Shown: positions 40,745 to 49,244 of the stretch, piece by piece
Numbering within the stretch: the first letter of the stretch is position 1
Layout: every line of letters begins with the position of its first letter
Assembly: GCA_016875715.1 (NCBI GenBank)
Contig: VGOZ01000010.1
Coordinates: 1-54,135, forward strand
Source of the DNA: Chloroflexota bacterium
Lineage (GTDB): Bacteria; Chloroflexota; UBA6077; FW602-bin22
Direction: 5' to 3'
DNA: 54,135 bases
Translations under genes and position numbers: made by a program
Notes under the pieces: model-generated
Database searches by the model: none
The model's input: only the letters and a program-made list of their open reading frames with translations
Told to the model about the DNA's origin: nothing

Positions 40745-41563
40745 GTGGTGCGTCTCGCGGTGCTCGGCGTCGGCGCCATCGGACGCGCGATCCTCGACGG
40801 CGTGGCCGCGGGCCAGGCCGGGAACGTCACACTCGTGGCCGTCGCCGATGTCGCGGCGAAGGCGGCGGACCTCGAGCGCGAGGCGCGCCGCTCGGGCGCG
40901 GCGATCACGCACGAGCCGGCTGAGCTCCCCGCGTACGCCCCCGATCTCATCGTCGAGGCGGCATCGCAGCATGCGGTACGGGCATACGCCGCGGGGTGGC
41001 TGAGCCGCGGCGTGGATGTCGCGCCGCTATCGGTGGGTGCGCTTGCCGATGGGGATGTGCTGCGCGAGCTCGACAAGGCGGCGCGCGCCGCGGGACGCCG
41101 CATCCACATCCCGTCCGGCGCGCTCGGCGGGTGCGATGCGCTGCGAGCCGCCCGTGTCGGCGGCCTGGACTCGGTGCGGTTGCGGACGAGTAAGCCGCCG
41201 GCGGCCCTCGCCGGTGCCCCCTTCTTCGCCGAACACGGGATCGACGTCGCCCAGATCGATCGGGCGATTACCATCTATGAGGGGTGCGCCGCCGATGCGG
41301 TGCAGCGTTTTCCCGCGAACGTCAACGTCGCGGCAACCGTGAGCCTGGCCGGGATCGGACCAGACCGTACCTGCGTGGAGATCGTTGCCGACCCGGAACT
41401 GGACCACAACCTCCACGAGATCATTGCCGAAGGGGCTTTCGGACGGATGCACCTCACCTTCAGGAATGCGCCGAGCCCCACGAACCCGCGAACGAGCCTG
41501 CTGGCATGTTTGAGTCCGCTCGCGCTCATCGAGCGCCTTGGCTCGACGCTTCAGATCGGCTGA
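40745..41563 (+). CDS. nadX: L-aspartate dehydrogenase
   Basis: A 272-residue NAD(P)-dependent aspartate dehydrogenase, which makes iminoaspartate for NAD synthesis or releases ammonia from aspartate. The Rossmann loop is LGVGAIGRAI, the catalytic region contains IHIPSGALGGCDALRAA, and the C-terminal domain has FPANVNVAATVSLAGIGPD followed by the His-containing ADPELDHNLHEI motif. It starts at the GTG at 40745 (or 40748). Its last 13 bases overlap the 3' end of the convergent helicase gene. NadA or NadC are not in the window. Confidence 0.92.
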   Translation: MVRLAVLGVGAIGRAILDGVAAGQAGNVTLVAVADVAAKAADLEREARRSGAAITHEPAELPAYAPDLIVEAASQHAVRAYAAGWLSRGVDVAPLSVGALADGDVLRELDKAARAAGRRIHIPSGALGGCDALRAARVGGLDSVRLRTSKPPAALAGAPFFAEHGIDVAQIDRAITIYEGCAADAVQRFPANVNVAATVSLAGIGPDRTCVEIVADPELDHNLHEIIAEGAFGRMHLTFRNAPSPTNPRTSLLACLSPLALIERLGSTLQIG

Positions 41564-43995
41564 GCGCTCGGTTCGGCCGCCACCACGGGTGTGGCGATCT
41601 CGGCGAGGTACGGACAGAGTCCCGCCTCCTCGCCCTGGGACGCCTCCCGGCTGTAACTCAGGCGCAGTTCTCTCCGGGTCCGCGTCACAGCGACGTAGAG
41701 GACGCGGCGTTCCTCCTCGAAGTGGTCCGGCGACGTGTTGCCCCGGAGCGGCATCTGACGATCGTTGAGGTCCACCACGAAGACATGATCGAACTCGAGT
41801 CCTTTCGCGGCGTGGATCGTCAGCAAGGGCACGCGATCGCGCACGGCGTCGAAGCGATCGGCCGCCGCGGCGTCGTCGGCGCTCGTGGTGAACTCTCCCA
41901 GCGTGTCGCGCGCGGGTCGGTGTCCGGCCACGCGCTGCAGGCTCTCGACTGCCACGGCAAACTTCCCGGTCTGATCCTCCGCCCCCACGCCCGTATCGGC
42001 GCAAACCCGCTCGATCAGGTCGCCTAGCGTCGCGGTCGGGTACATGGCGCGCCAGGAGCCGAGCTGCTGGCGGAGCGACCCGAATCGACCTCCCTCGCGC
42101 GCGACCGCGGCGCGGCGCTCTGCCGAACCGGGGCGCAGCCGCTCCACGAGGTGGCGCATCACCTGTGCGGTGAGGTGGGCGTCACTCTGAGCGCGGTGGC
42201 TCGCTTGCGCGCCGATGCCGAGCAGACGCCCCACACGCACGAGCGTCGCACGGTTTGGGCGCAGCACCCGTCGGGCAAGCGCCATGGTGTCGTGCCATTC
42301 GCCGGGGAGAGACGGCAGATGTCGGTCCGCCAGCGAGCGCTCAACGATCGGTCGATCGAACGAGTGCGCGTTGTGCCCGAAGAGATCGGCGCTGCCCACG
42401 AAGGTGTGCAAGCCGCGAAGCGCCTCCGCCGGGTCGCGGCCCTCCCGAGCGAGATCCGCGTCGGTGATCCGGTGGATCCGCGTCGACAGCCCAACGGCGC
42501 GTCCCGTGCGCGCCAGGCACGAGTAGGCATCGCCGATCCGCCCGCGATCGACGCGCACCGCACCGATCTCCACAATCGCCGCGTCCTCGACCCGGTTGCT
42601 ATCGGTCTCCAGGTCGAGCGCGACCATCTCCCCCTCATACCAGGCGCGCAGCAGCGGCGCGCACGGGTCGCCCGCGGCTATGGCTGCATCGTCGATCCAG
42701 TCGAGCAGGGTGAGGTGATGCGCTCCCAGACGCGCGACTTCCGCCGCGCTGACTGACAACGGTCGATGCGCCAAGACGCGGCGCAGCGAGACCTCGTTGG
42801 GCCGATCGATGAGTTTGAGATAGGCGATGAGGGCACGGAACGATCTCGGGAGCGCTCCATCCGGTTCCACCCGAAAGGTCGGTATCCCGCGGGCCACCAG
42901 ACCCGCCTCGAAGCGCTCGAGAGTGGAGTGGGTGCGCGCGAGGACGACACAGGAGGTGGGGTGCGTCCCATCGCGCAGGAGACTGGCGATCTCCCCGGCG
43001 ACCGCCGCGATCTCCGACCGCTGCAGTGCGTGGGCGCGCACGTCCACGGGTGCCGTCTCCGTATCAGCAAGATCGGCGACCGAGGTCTGATCGGCTTCCG
43101 GAGGGTGCTCTGATGGTGATGCTCGGTGTGCCTGGCTTCGGATGCGCGCGGCCAGATCCCGTACGCCCGCCGGCAGCCGGTGTGAGCCGCCGATCAGAAG
43201 CGTCGTCGGGCGGAACTCGTCCTGAAAGCGGCCTATCACCCGCCGAACGTTGACGTCGCGCCAGCCGTAGATCGCCTGATCGGTGTCGGCAAAGCAGGCG
43301 AGATTCTGGTGCTCTCGGGCAAGCGCGGCGAGGATGTCGTACTCCGGTTCGGCCGTATCCTGGAACTCATCAACCTCGATCCAGCGATAGCGGCTCGCGT
43401 ACGTCTGACGAGCCCTCTCATCGCGGGTGAGCAGAAGGCGCGTATAGCCGATAAGGTCGGCGAAATCGAGACCATCCGTCGCTTCGAGCGCCCGCTGGTA
43501 TCGGTCGAAGTTCTCGCGGTCCTCTGCCGCGATGGCGAGGCGCTCGGATTCGACGTGCGGATAGATCCCACGCGTCTTGTACCGGGCGATGGTCTCCAGG
43601 AGCCGCCGCGCGTCCCCACCGGCGGCGCGAAGATCGCACACACGCGCGACGATGGCCAGACAGTCCGCCTCGTCCACGATCACGAAGTCGCGATTGCGCT
43701 GCAGAAACTCCGATTGCTCCCGCAGGATCTCCACACACAGCCCATGGAGCGTGACGATCGGCACGCCCGCGGCGACCTCCGGGGCGATCTGCTGGATGCG
43801 TCTGCGCATCTCGCGGGCGGCCCGGTTCGTGAAGGTGACCGCCAGCACCGCCTCGGGATCCACGCCACCCACGGTTGTCGCGTGGGCGATCCGTAAGGCG
43901 AGGACACGCGTCTTTCCCGAACCGGGCATTCCCTGGACGAGATAGGGACCGCGGACCGCCTCGATGACGGCGCGCTGGGAGGCATCGGGACTCAG
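41551..43995 (-). CDS. UvrD/PcrA-type helicase with internal DEDDh 3'-5' exonuclease domain
   Basis: An SF1 helicase of about 814 residues. Helicase motifs: the Q-motif region SPDASQRAVIEAVRGPYLV, Walker A GMPGSGKT, AVTFTNRAAREM, DEFQDT, YGWRDVN, then late HAAKGLEFDHVFVVDL and RRVLYVAVTRTRREL. Between the middle and late motifs a complete DEDDh exonuclease is inserted: LDLETD (ExoI), GHNAHSFD (ExoII) and HRAQSDAHLT (ExoIII). So one chain can unwind and trim DNA, suggesting repair. The first ATG (43929) would cut off the Q-motif; homology extends at least to a CTG at 43995, so an unusual start or further 5' sequence is likely. Its stop overlaps nadX. Confidence 0.85.
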   Translation of the reverse strand: MSPDASQRAVIEAVRGPYLVQGMPGSGKTRVLALRIAHATTVGGVDPEAVLAVTFTNRAAREMRRRIQQIAPEVAAGVPIVTLHGLCVEILREQSEFLQRNRDFVIVDEADCLAIVARVCDLRAAGGDARRLLETIARYKTRGIYPHVESERLAIAAEDRENFDRYQRALEATDGLDFADLIGYTRLLLTRDERARQTYASRYRWIEVDEFQDTAEPEYDILAALAREHQNLACFADTDQAIYGWRDVNVRRVIGRFQDEFRPTTLLIGGSHRLPAGVRDLAARIRSQAHRASPSEHPPEADQTSVADLADTETAPVDVRAHALQRSEIAAVAGEIASLLRDGTHPTSCVVLARTHSTLERFEAGLVARGIPTFRVEPDGALPRSFRALIAYLKLIDRPNEVSLRRVLAHRPLSVSAAEVARLGAHHLTLLDWIDDAAIAAGDPCAPLLRAWYEGEMVALDLETDSNRVEDAAIVEIGAVRVDRGRIGDAYSCLARTGRAVGLSTRIHRITDADLAREGRDPAEALRGLHTFVGSADLFGHNAHSFDRPIVERSLADRHLPSLPGEWHDTMALARRVLRPNRATLVRVGRLLGIGAQASHRAQSDAHLTAQVMRHLVERLRPGSAERRAAVAREGGRFGSLRQQLGSWRAMYPTATLGDLIERVCADTGVGAEDQTGKFAVAVESLQRVAGHRPARDTLGEFTTSADDAAAADRFDAVRDRVPLLTIHAAKGLEFDHVFVVDLNDRQMPLRGNTSPDHFEEERRVLYVAVTRTRRELRLSYSREASQGEEAGLCPYLAEIATPVVAAEPSAQPI

Positions 43996-44045
43996 CCCCG
44001 CGGCGGCGAGCGTCGTTGCTGTGACGATGCTCCTACCATACCAGC

Positions 44046-44447
44046 GTGCTGTGGCGAGGACGCCGCGAAGACGGCGTCGACGCGGCCCTCTGCGCCTGGC
44101 TCCTCCATCGGGTCGTGGATCCGGGCGCGGAGATCTTCCTCGAGTGCGCGCCCGAGAGTTCTGCCTCGCCTGGCCGTTCCTTCCCTGCGCCCGGGCCGGG
44201 AGACGCGTGTGGCTTCGACGCGCTCATGCGCGAATTCAATCTGTCCGAGCCGGCGCTGTTCCGCCTGGCGCTCATCGCCCGCGGCGCGGCGAGCGCGGAG
44301 CGGTGGCTCACGCCGGAGTCCGCCGGCGTCGCGGCGGTGGGCGAGGGCATTGGTCTGGCATTCGTCGAGCGGGAGCGCTGGCTCGCCGCGGCGCTCGCGT
44401 TCGGGGACGCCCTGTACGCGTACTGCGCGATGCGCGAGCGGGGTTAG
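44046..44447 (+). CDS. ChrB C-terminal-domain-like protein
   Basis: A 133-residue protein from a GTG at 44046. Its sequence follows the C-terminal domain of chromate-resistance protein ChrB: LLHRVVDPGAEIFLECAP, CGFDALMREFNLSEPALFRL, LIARGAASAE, then TPESAGVAAVGEGIGLAFVE and the final GDALYAYCA. The N-terminal regulatory domain of ChrB is absent, as is a ChrA transporter. Free-standing versions exist, so the link to chromate is only by family name. It starts about 50 bases from the presumed helicase start, and the divergent promoters must overlap. Confidence 0.65.
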   Translation: MLWRGRREDGVDAALCAWLLHRVVDPGAEIFLECAPESSASPGRSFPAPGPGDACGFDALMREFNLSEPALFRLALIARGAASAERWLTPESAGVAAVGEGIGLAFVERERWLAAALAFGDALYAYCAMRERG

Positions 44448-44454
44448 GCGCCGC

Positions 44455-44721
44455 TCAGGCGGCTCGCGCGGCACCCTCGTCGACGAACGACCGGAGCGGT
44501 GGCAAATTCAGCTCCCGGGTCAGGTAGTGCTCCACCGGGATGTCGCGCGTTCGATACACGGTACATCGCGCGCACGCTTCGGCATTGTCCCGCTTCATCG
44601 TGCAGTCGTTCTTCTGCCAGCACGGACGCGGGTCCAGATCGAGGTGGAGCAGGCGGGCGGTGGCGAAGGCGCCGAGACCGGCCACGCCGGTGACGGTCGC
44701 TGCGAGCGTGAGCGCATCCAT
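44455..44721 (-). CDS. Small membrane protein with a four-cysteine cluster
   Basis: An 88-residue protein. One N-terminal helix (TLAATVTGVAGLGAFATARLL) is followed by a conserved-looking Cys cluster: CWQKNDC, then CARC (C-x5-C-x8-C-x2-C). The rest (DIPVEHYLTRELNLPPLRSF) is hydrophilic. The spacing could hold a metal or iron-sulfur centre facing either side of the membrane. No family recognised. The start is the ATG at 44721, seven bases after the upstream small gene's stop, so the two are probably cotranscribed. Confidence 0.6.
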   Translation of the reverse strand: MDALTLAATVTGVAGLGAFATARLLHLDLDPRPCWQKNDCTMKRDNAEACARCTVYRTRDIPVEHYLTRELNLPPLRSFVDEGAARAA

Positions 44722-44727
44722 GCGAGA

Positions 44728-45078
44728 TCAGATCCTCCGGGAGGGGGTGTCGAGGATGACGAGTGTGCCGTCGTCGATGCGGTCCCAGCGTTGCGATCGC
44801 CAGGTCCGGAGCGTCTGCTTCGCGGCGGTGCGGAGCATCAGGCGGCGCGGCCGCTCGTCGTCGATGACTTCCTCGAGTTTTTCCTCGAAGTCGAGCGGAT
44901 CGGGGTCGAGCCGAATGAAGTGGGTCAGCATGATGCCAAGCTGAAGGGTCTGAATTCCCTGGGGTGTGGAGGGACCGGCGAGGACGCGGCGCTTCTCCCA
45001 GAATGCGCGGCAGAACTCCTTCGGGGTAACCGTGCCGATCCGCTTCCGGCTCCGGCGACGTGTGAGACCCGTCAGCAT
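44728..45078 (-). CDS. Hypothetical protein
   Basis: A 116-residue soluble, mostly helical protein starting MLTGLTRRRSRKRIG at the ATG at 45078. It has an acidic middle (LDPDPLDFEEKLEEVIDDER) between basic ends and finishes in a short strand (TLVILDTPSRRI). No motif is known to me. It is the upstream partner of the Cys-cluster membrane protein. The 195 bases before it hold no recognisable gene. Confidence 0.55.
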   Translation of the reverse strand: MLTGLTRRRSRKRIGTVTPKEFCRAFWEKRRVLAGPSTPQGIQTLQLGIMLTHFIRLDPDPLDFEEKLEEVIDDERPRRLMLRTAAKQTLRTWRSQRWDRIDDGTLVILDTPSRRI

Positions 45079-45273
45079 CCCGCGACCTCCCGCAACTGGA
45101 GGCGAAGGTACCGAGGGGTCGCTTAATCACTCGTAAGGAGCACTTCAGCGCGCGTTAGAGACGGCGAGAGGAGTCGGGGCACGTTCGAGAGTCTCGACGA
45201 GCCGATGCGTCGGTGGCACCGTGCGAGGCGGTCCTCCAGCCTGCCGGCAGCGCAGAGGCCGGAGCGTGCGCCG

Positions 45274-46323
45274 TCACCCCGCCGCGAGCGCCTCCGCTTC
45301 GATCGCGAACCACGCCTGCCAGCGGGCGCCCGGGGCCAGGACGCGGAGGCCGGTGTCCGAGCGGCCCTCTCCCGCCATCGCCAGGGCGCTGGGCACGCAG
45401 GTCTGTGGCTCGATGGAGAGGGTCGGCGTCGTCGCCGGGGTGAAGAAGACAGTACGATCGAAGCCCACGCTCGACTCAATCCGCACCGCGACGCGATTCA
45501 TCGCGTCGACGATCCGTGCGCGCATACCACCGGGGCTCGCTTCCCGACCGTGAGCGTGCCGACGGAACAGGGCGTTCCGTACGAACCCCTCGCCGGACGC
45601 GACATCGGCGGGAATGTCCGCTAGAGAGTGCGCCCGGCGGGGCCAGGCGTCCTCCTCCACCGGGGCGACGGCGCCCGTGGGTAGACCACCGCTCTGCTCC
45701 CAGCGCTCGTCGGCATCGATCCACACAGTGCAGGCGCCGAGCGAACCGGCCTCACCAAACGGCAAAGGAAAGTAGGGGTGGAATCCGAGGCCAAACGGCA
45801 TGGGTCGATCTCCCTCGTTCGCGACGCTGAAGCCGAGGCGAAGCCGCCCGCCACTCAGCCCCACGTCCAGCCAGGCGCTGAACGCCCAGGGCCACTCCGC
45901 CGCGGCGATCCCCGCGAGACGACTGTCGAAATGTAGCCGCGCGTGCGCGCCCGAGAAGCGATCCGCCTCGAGTCGTTCGATCGCCCACGGTCGCGTCCGC
46001 ACGCAGCCGTGGATCGCGTGCCCGTCGCGCGGGTCGGTGGTCAACTGGTAGATCTGACCATCGAACGCGAACGAGCCCGCGCGTACCCGGCCTGGATAGG
46101 GGAAGAGGCAGGCCGTGCCCCAGCGCGTCGGACGCGCCCGCAGCGTCGCCATGTCCGGCGGCGCCGCTAGGATCTCCACGTCGCGCGCGCCGACCACGGT
46201 CCGGAATCGGAAGACGTTGGCACCCACCTCGGGACAGATCGCGACGAGCGATCCGGTCTCCTCCTCACCGAGTTCGACAACTCTCGTGCCCTGATCCTCG
46301 CGCAGCGCGACTGTTCCACTCAT
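45274..46323 (-). CDS. Aldose 1-epimerase (galactose-mutarotase-like)
   Basis: A 349-residue beta-sandwich sugar mutarotase-like protein. Active-site marks: the sugar-binding region LFPYPGRVRAGSF, the first His in HAIHGCVR, the proton-donor His region LGFHPYFPLP, and the catalytic Glu in TLSIEPQTCVP. The ATG at 46323 gives SGTVALREDQ and follows a GAGGGA site; the longer frame upstream is Arg-rich and unlikely to be translated. It converts alpha and beta anomers of aldoses, or acts on sugar phosphates in the YeaD-like branch. It is divergent from the sigma factor gene. Confidence 0.9.
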   Translation of the reverse strand: MSGTVALREDQGTRVVELGEEETGSLVAICPEVGANVFRFRTVVGARDVEILAAPPDMATLRARPTRWGTACLFPYPGRVRAGSFAFDGQIYQLTTDPRDGHAIHGCVRTRPWAIERLEADRFSGAHARLHFDSRLAGIAAAEWPWAFSAWLDVGLSGGRLRLGFSVANEGDRPMPFGLGFHPYFPLPFGEAGSLGACTVWIDADERWEQSGGLPTGAVAPVEEDAWPRRAHSLADIPADVASGEGFVRNALFRRHAHGREASPGGMRARIVDAMNRVAVRIESSVGFDRTVFFTPATTPTLSIEPQTCVPSALAMAGEGRSDTGLRVLAPGARWQAWFAIEAEALAAG

Positions 46324-46571
46324 GTCCCTCGACCTCCGGCGGTGGCGTATTGTCGTACGTGCGGCGGAACCGACCCGCGCCGGCGTCTGCGGACTGCCAG
46401 CCCGCGTGCGTGCGGGTTGCACGTCACCCGGGGCGCCAGAACCACGTTTATGGTGATTGAAGAGCTGAGCACCCAATCTTTACGGCTGCGCATCTCGGCC
46501 GGCCCCGTCTCCGCTGGCAGAATCGAGCCCTGTCGCTTCGGCGACCCCTGAGTCTGTTGGGAGGCGAACCC

Positions 46572-47702
46572 ATGGCGATGCACGTTGAAACCACGCTCGA
46601 TGTCGACGCCGAGGCGACGACGTCTGAAACGGTGGCGGAGGAACTGCCCGGACTGAGCGACGAGATCGAAGACGATTCCAGTCTCGATGGCGTGGACAAC
46701 GTCGTCGATGCCGAGCTCCCGGTAGACGAGATCGCAGACCTCGAACAGGAGGCCGCCGAGGCGCAGAGCGCGCTCGATGCCGAGTTCCTGGATCAGGGCA
46801 CGCTCGAACTCCTCGGGATCTACCTCCACGAGGTCCGCCGATTTCCCCTTCTCACCGCGGACGAGGAGATCAGCCTGGCGCGCGCCCACAGCCGCGGTCG
46901 CGACGCCCAGGAAGCGCTCGCCGCGCGTCTGGAAAGCCGCGAGGAGCGGCTCCGCTGCAATGCGCTCGCGAGGACCGGTGAGCGGGCACGCCGCCGGCTG
47001 GTCGAGTCGAATCTCCGGCTTGTGATCTCGGTGGCGCGGAAGCATCTGAATCGCGGCCTTCCGTTGCCCGACCTGATCCAGGAGGGGAACATCGGCCTCT
47101 CGCGTGCCGTCGAAAAGTACGACTGGCGGCGCGGCTTCCGGTTCTCGACCTACGCTTACTGGTGGATCCGCCAGGCGATCACCCGCGCCATCGCCGATCA
47201 GTCGCGCGTCGTGCGTATCCCCGTCCACATGACCGGGCAGATCTCCCGCTTCGCCCGGGCGAGCGGTCGGTTAGCGCAGGAACTCGGCCGCGAGCCGACC
47301 GTCGAGGAGATCGCCGGATCGCTCGACATTCCCGCGGCGCGCATCGAAGAGATCCACCTCGCCGCCCAGGTGCCCATCAGCCTCGATGCCCCCGCGGGAG
47401 AGGACTTCGACGGACAGATCGGCGACCTCATCGAGGACGAACGGCAGCCGACGCTGCTCGATTCGGTGGCCAGATCGCTTCTGAAGGACTCGCTCCGCGA
47501 GGCGATGAGCGGCCTCAACGCGCGCGAGCAGAAGGTGGTGGCGCTCCGATTCGGCCTGGGCGATGGCACGATGCGCACCCTCGCCGAAGTCGGCGACGAG
47601 TTGCAGATCAGCCGCGAGCGCGTGCGGCAGATCGAGTCCGATGCCCTGCGCAAGCTGCGCCGCCCTACGATCCGCCGCCGTCTCGCCGAATACCTGGGCT
47701 GA
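46572..47702 (+). CDS. Sigma-70 family RNA polymerase sigma factor (group 1/2)
   Basis: A 376-residue sigma factor. An acidic 70-residue N-terminus precedes region 1.2 (LLGIYLHEVRRFPLLTADEE). Region 2 holds ARRRLVESNLRLVISVARKH, the DLIQEGNIGLSRAVEKYD core-binding stretch and FSTYAYWWIRQAITRAI (-10 melting). Region 3 (ARASGRLAQELGREPTVEEI) and region 4 (VALRFGLGDGTMRTLAEVGD, then SRERVRQIESDALRKL) follow. This is a full primary-like architecture; the shortened region 1.1 and the existence of many such paralogs in this phylum leave open whether it is RpoD/SigA itself or a group 2 factor. The ATG at 46572 lies eight bases after GGGAGG. Confidence 0.93.
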   Translation: MAMHVETTLDVDAEATTSETVAEELPGLSDEIEDDSSLDGVDNVVDAELPVDEIADLEQEAAEAQSALDAEFLDQGTLELLGIYLHEVRRFPLLTADEEISLARAHSRGRDAQEALAARLESREERLRCNALARTGERARRRLVESNLRLVISVARKHLNRGLPLPDLIQEGNIGLSRAVEKYDWRRGFRFSTYAYWWIRQAITRAIADQSRVVRIPVHMTGQISRFARASGRLAQELGREPTVEEIAGSLDIPAARIEEIHLAAQVPISLDAPAGEDFDGQIGDLIEDERQPTLLDSVARSLLKDSLREAMSGLNAREQKVVALRFGLGDGTMRTLAEVGDELQISRERVRQIESDALRKLRRPTIRRRLAEYLG

Positions 47703-47727
47703 CCGGTCCGCAGGCGAACCGCGAGTT

Positions 47728-48537
47728 TCAGCCCTTCGTGTAGTTGACCTCCCCGTCGGCCCGGTCCTGCCCCCGGGCGAGGTAACCGCCGTCCACACGC
47801 AGATCCTCTCCGGTGATGAAGCTCGCCGCCGAACTGCAGAGGAACAGGATCGCGCTCGCCACTTCGGCGGGCTCACCTGTGCGCCCGAGGAGATGGTGGG
47901 GGCCGAAGATCGGCTCGTGCCCGGCCCGATCGCCGCCGGTCATCCGGTCCAGTTCCTCGGTCCAGATGGTGCCGGGCGACACCGAGTTGACGCGAACGCC
48001 GTCACGGGCCAGATCCATCGCCTGACAGCGGGTGAGGGCGAGGATCGCGCCCTTCGTCGTGTTGTAGGTCCATCGGTTCGGTTGCGCGATCCACCCGGAG
48101 ATGGAGGCGATGTTCACGATCGCCCCGCCCCCCGCCGCGCGGAAGAGCGGCGCCATCGCCCCGGCCATCAGCGCCGACCCCTTCACGTTCACGCCCAGGC
48201 TGACGTCCCAGTCCCTGGCCGTGGCATCCTCGGCCGCCGAGAGGAAGCTCGCCGCGCAGTTCACGAGCCACTTCACCGGCCGATGGCTCTCCACGCTCAG
48301 CGCCGATGCGACCGCCGCGGCGCGATGGCAGTCCTCCTCCAGCGAGACATCTCCTACCACAACCGTGGCGTTGCCCAGGCTCGTCGCCGTCGCGCGCGCG
48401 AGAGATTCATTGCGGTCGAAGATGACCACCCCGGCACCGGAGGACACGAATCCACGCGCGGTGGCGCGCCCGATGCCCGACGCGCCACCGGTGACCACGG
48501 CGATCGTGCCGCGGAAGTCGCTGCTGAAGTCCGTCAC
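47728..48537 (-). CDS. Short-chain dehydrogenase/reductase
   Basis: A 269-residue classical SDR. TGGASGIG forms the cofactor loop and IFDRN ends strand 2, indicating NAD(H). VNCAAS replaces the usual NNAG, the Ser is in NIASISG, and YNTTK is the YxxxK pair. It ends with GEDLRVDGGYLARG. The GTG at 48537 overlaps the stop of the upstream ABM gene (GTGA). Given the rhamnose mutarotase at the head of the operon, a sugar dehydrogenase for L-rhamnose, L-fucose or a similar 6-deoxy sugar is plausible (inference from context). Confidence 0.9.
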   Translation of the reverse strand: MTDFSSDFRGTIAVVTGGASGIGRATARGFVSSGAGVVIFDRNESLARATATSLGNATVVVGDVSLEEDCHRAAAVASALSVESHRPVKWLVNCAASFLSAAEDATARDWDVSLGVNVKGSALMAGAMAPLFRAAGGGAIVNIASISGWIAQPNRWTYNTTKGAILALTRCQAMDLARDGVRVNSVSPGTIWTEELDRMTGGDRAGHEPIFGPHHLLGRTGEPAEVASAILFLCSSAASFITGEDLRVDGGYLARGQDRADGEVNYTKG

Positions 48538-48836
48538 GGGGCCTCTCCCACGAACGTGGTGTAGTGCGCGACCACTGGCGGCGGCGCCATGTGCTCGGCG
48601 AACGCAGCGCGCCAGTCGGGGAACAGCGGTCCCTCGCGGAACCCCTTCATGTGGTGATCGACCGAGTCCCACCAGATCGTCAGGATGAACTCGCCCGGAT
48701 CCTCGATGCCGCGATGGAAGGCGCTCCCGCGATACCCCTCCGCGCGGGAGATGACCCCCCGCGCGCGGCAGAGTCCTGCCTCCAGTGCGTCCGCCGCGCC
48801 CTCGCGCGCCCTGATGCGCGCCACCTCGACGATCAT
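48534..48836 (-). CDS. ABM-domain (antibiotic-biosynthesis-monooxygenase-like) small protein
   Basis: A 100-residue ferredoxin-like alpha/beta protein of the ABM/dimeric barrel type: IVEVARIRAREGAADALEAG, then YRGSAFHRGIEDPGEFILTI and WWDSVDHHMKGFREGPLF. The pattern of strands and the W-x-S-x-x-x-H segment are typical. Such proteins are cofactor-free oxygenases or accessory ligand binders. The ATG at 48836 is seven bases after AAGGAG. It lies between the rhamnose mutarotase and the SDR and is translationally coupled to the latter. Confidence 0.8.
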   Translation of the reverse strand: MIVEVARIRAREGAADALEAGLCRARGVISRAEGYRGSAFHRGIEDPGEFILTIWWDSVDHHMKGFREGPLFPDWRAAFAEHMAPPPVVAHYTTFVGEAP

Positions 48837-48864
48837 GCCATCACTCCTTCTCGCCCGCGGCCGC

Positions 48865-49218
48865 TCAGTGTTCGCCGAGAGCAGCTTTGAGGTCGAACGC
48901 CAGTTCCATCGGTGCCCACCACTCGTCCGGGCGGGCATGCGCCGATCGCTGCTGGAACTCCCGCGACATCCATTCGTTCCACTCCACCGACTTCGGGTCC
49001 TCGCGAATGCGCGCGAACCCGGTCTTCGGGTCGAAATCGTCATCGGCCTCCAGATACATGAAGAGCTGGTTGCCGATCGCCCAGATCTTCATCTGCTGGA
49101 TCCCGACGCGCTTGATCTGTGCCAGCACCTCCGGCCACACGCGTGTGTGCTCCAGTTTGTAGCGGGCGATCCGCTCCGGATCGTTCTGCAAATCGACCGT
49201 CAATGCGAAGGTTTTCAC
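48865..49218 (-). CDS. rhaM: L-rhamnose mutarotase
   Basis: A 117-residue dimeric-barrel mutarotase that interconverts alpha and beta L-rhamnose (and related 6-deoxy sugars). Family marks: DLQNDPERIARYKLEHTRVW, VGIQQMKIWAIGNQLFMYLE and EWNEWMSREFQ, then DEWWAPMELAFDL. The catalytic His lies in KLEHTRVWPEV. It starts at the GTG at 49218 and heads a three-gene leftward operon with the ABM protein and an SDR. No rhamnose isomerase or kinase is nearby, so the oxidative route of rhamnose breakdown would fit. Confidence 0.92.
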   Translation of the reverse strand: MKTFALTVDLQNDPERIARYKLEHTRVWPEVLAQIKRVGIQQMKIWAIGNQLFMYLEADDDFDPKTGFARIREDPKSVEWNEWMSREFQQRSAHARPDEWWAPMELAFDLKAALGEH

Positions 49219-49244
49219 CGGGCAGTCTCTCCCTCTCGCGTGTG

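Noticed and set aside
45079-45273. Possible small gene before the aldose epimerase 3' end
   Set aside because: All frames are short or Arg-rich, without start, ribosome site or recognisable sequence.
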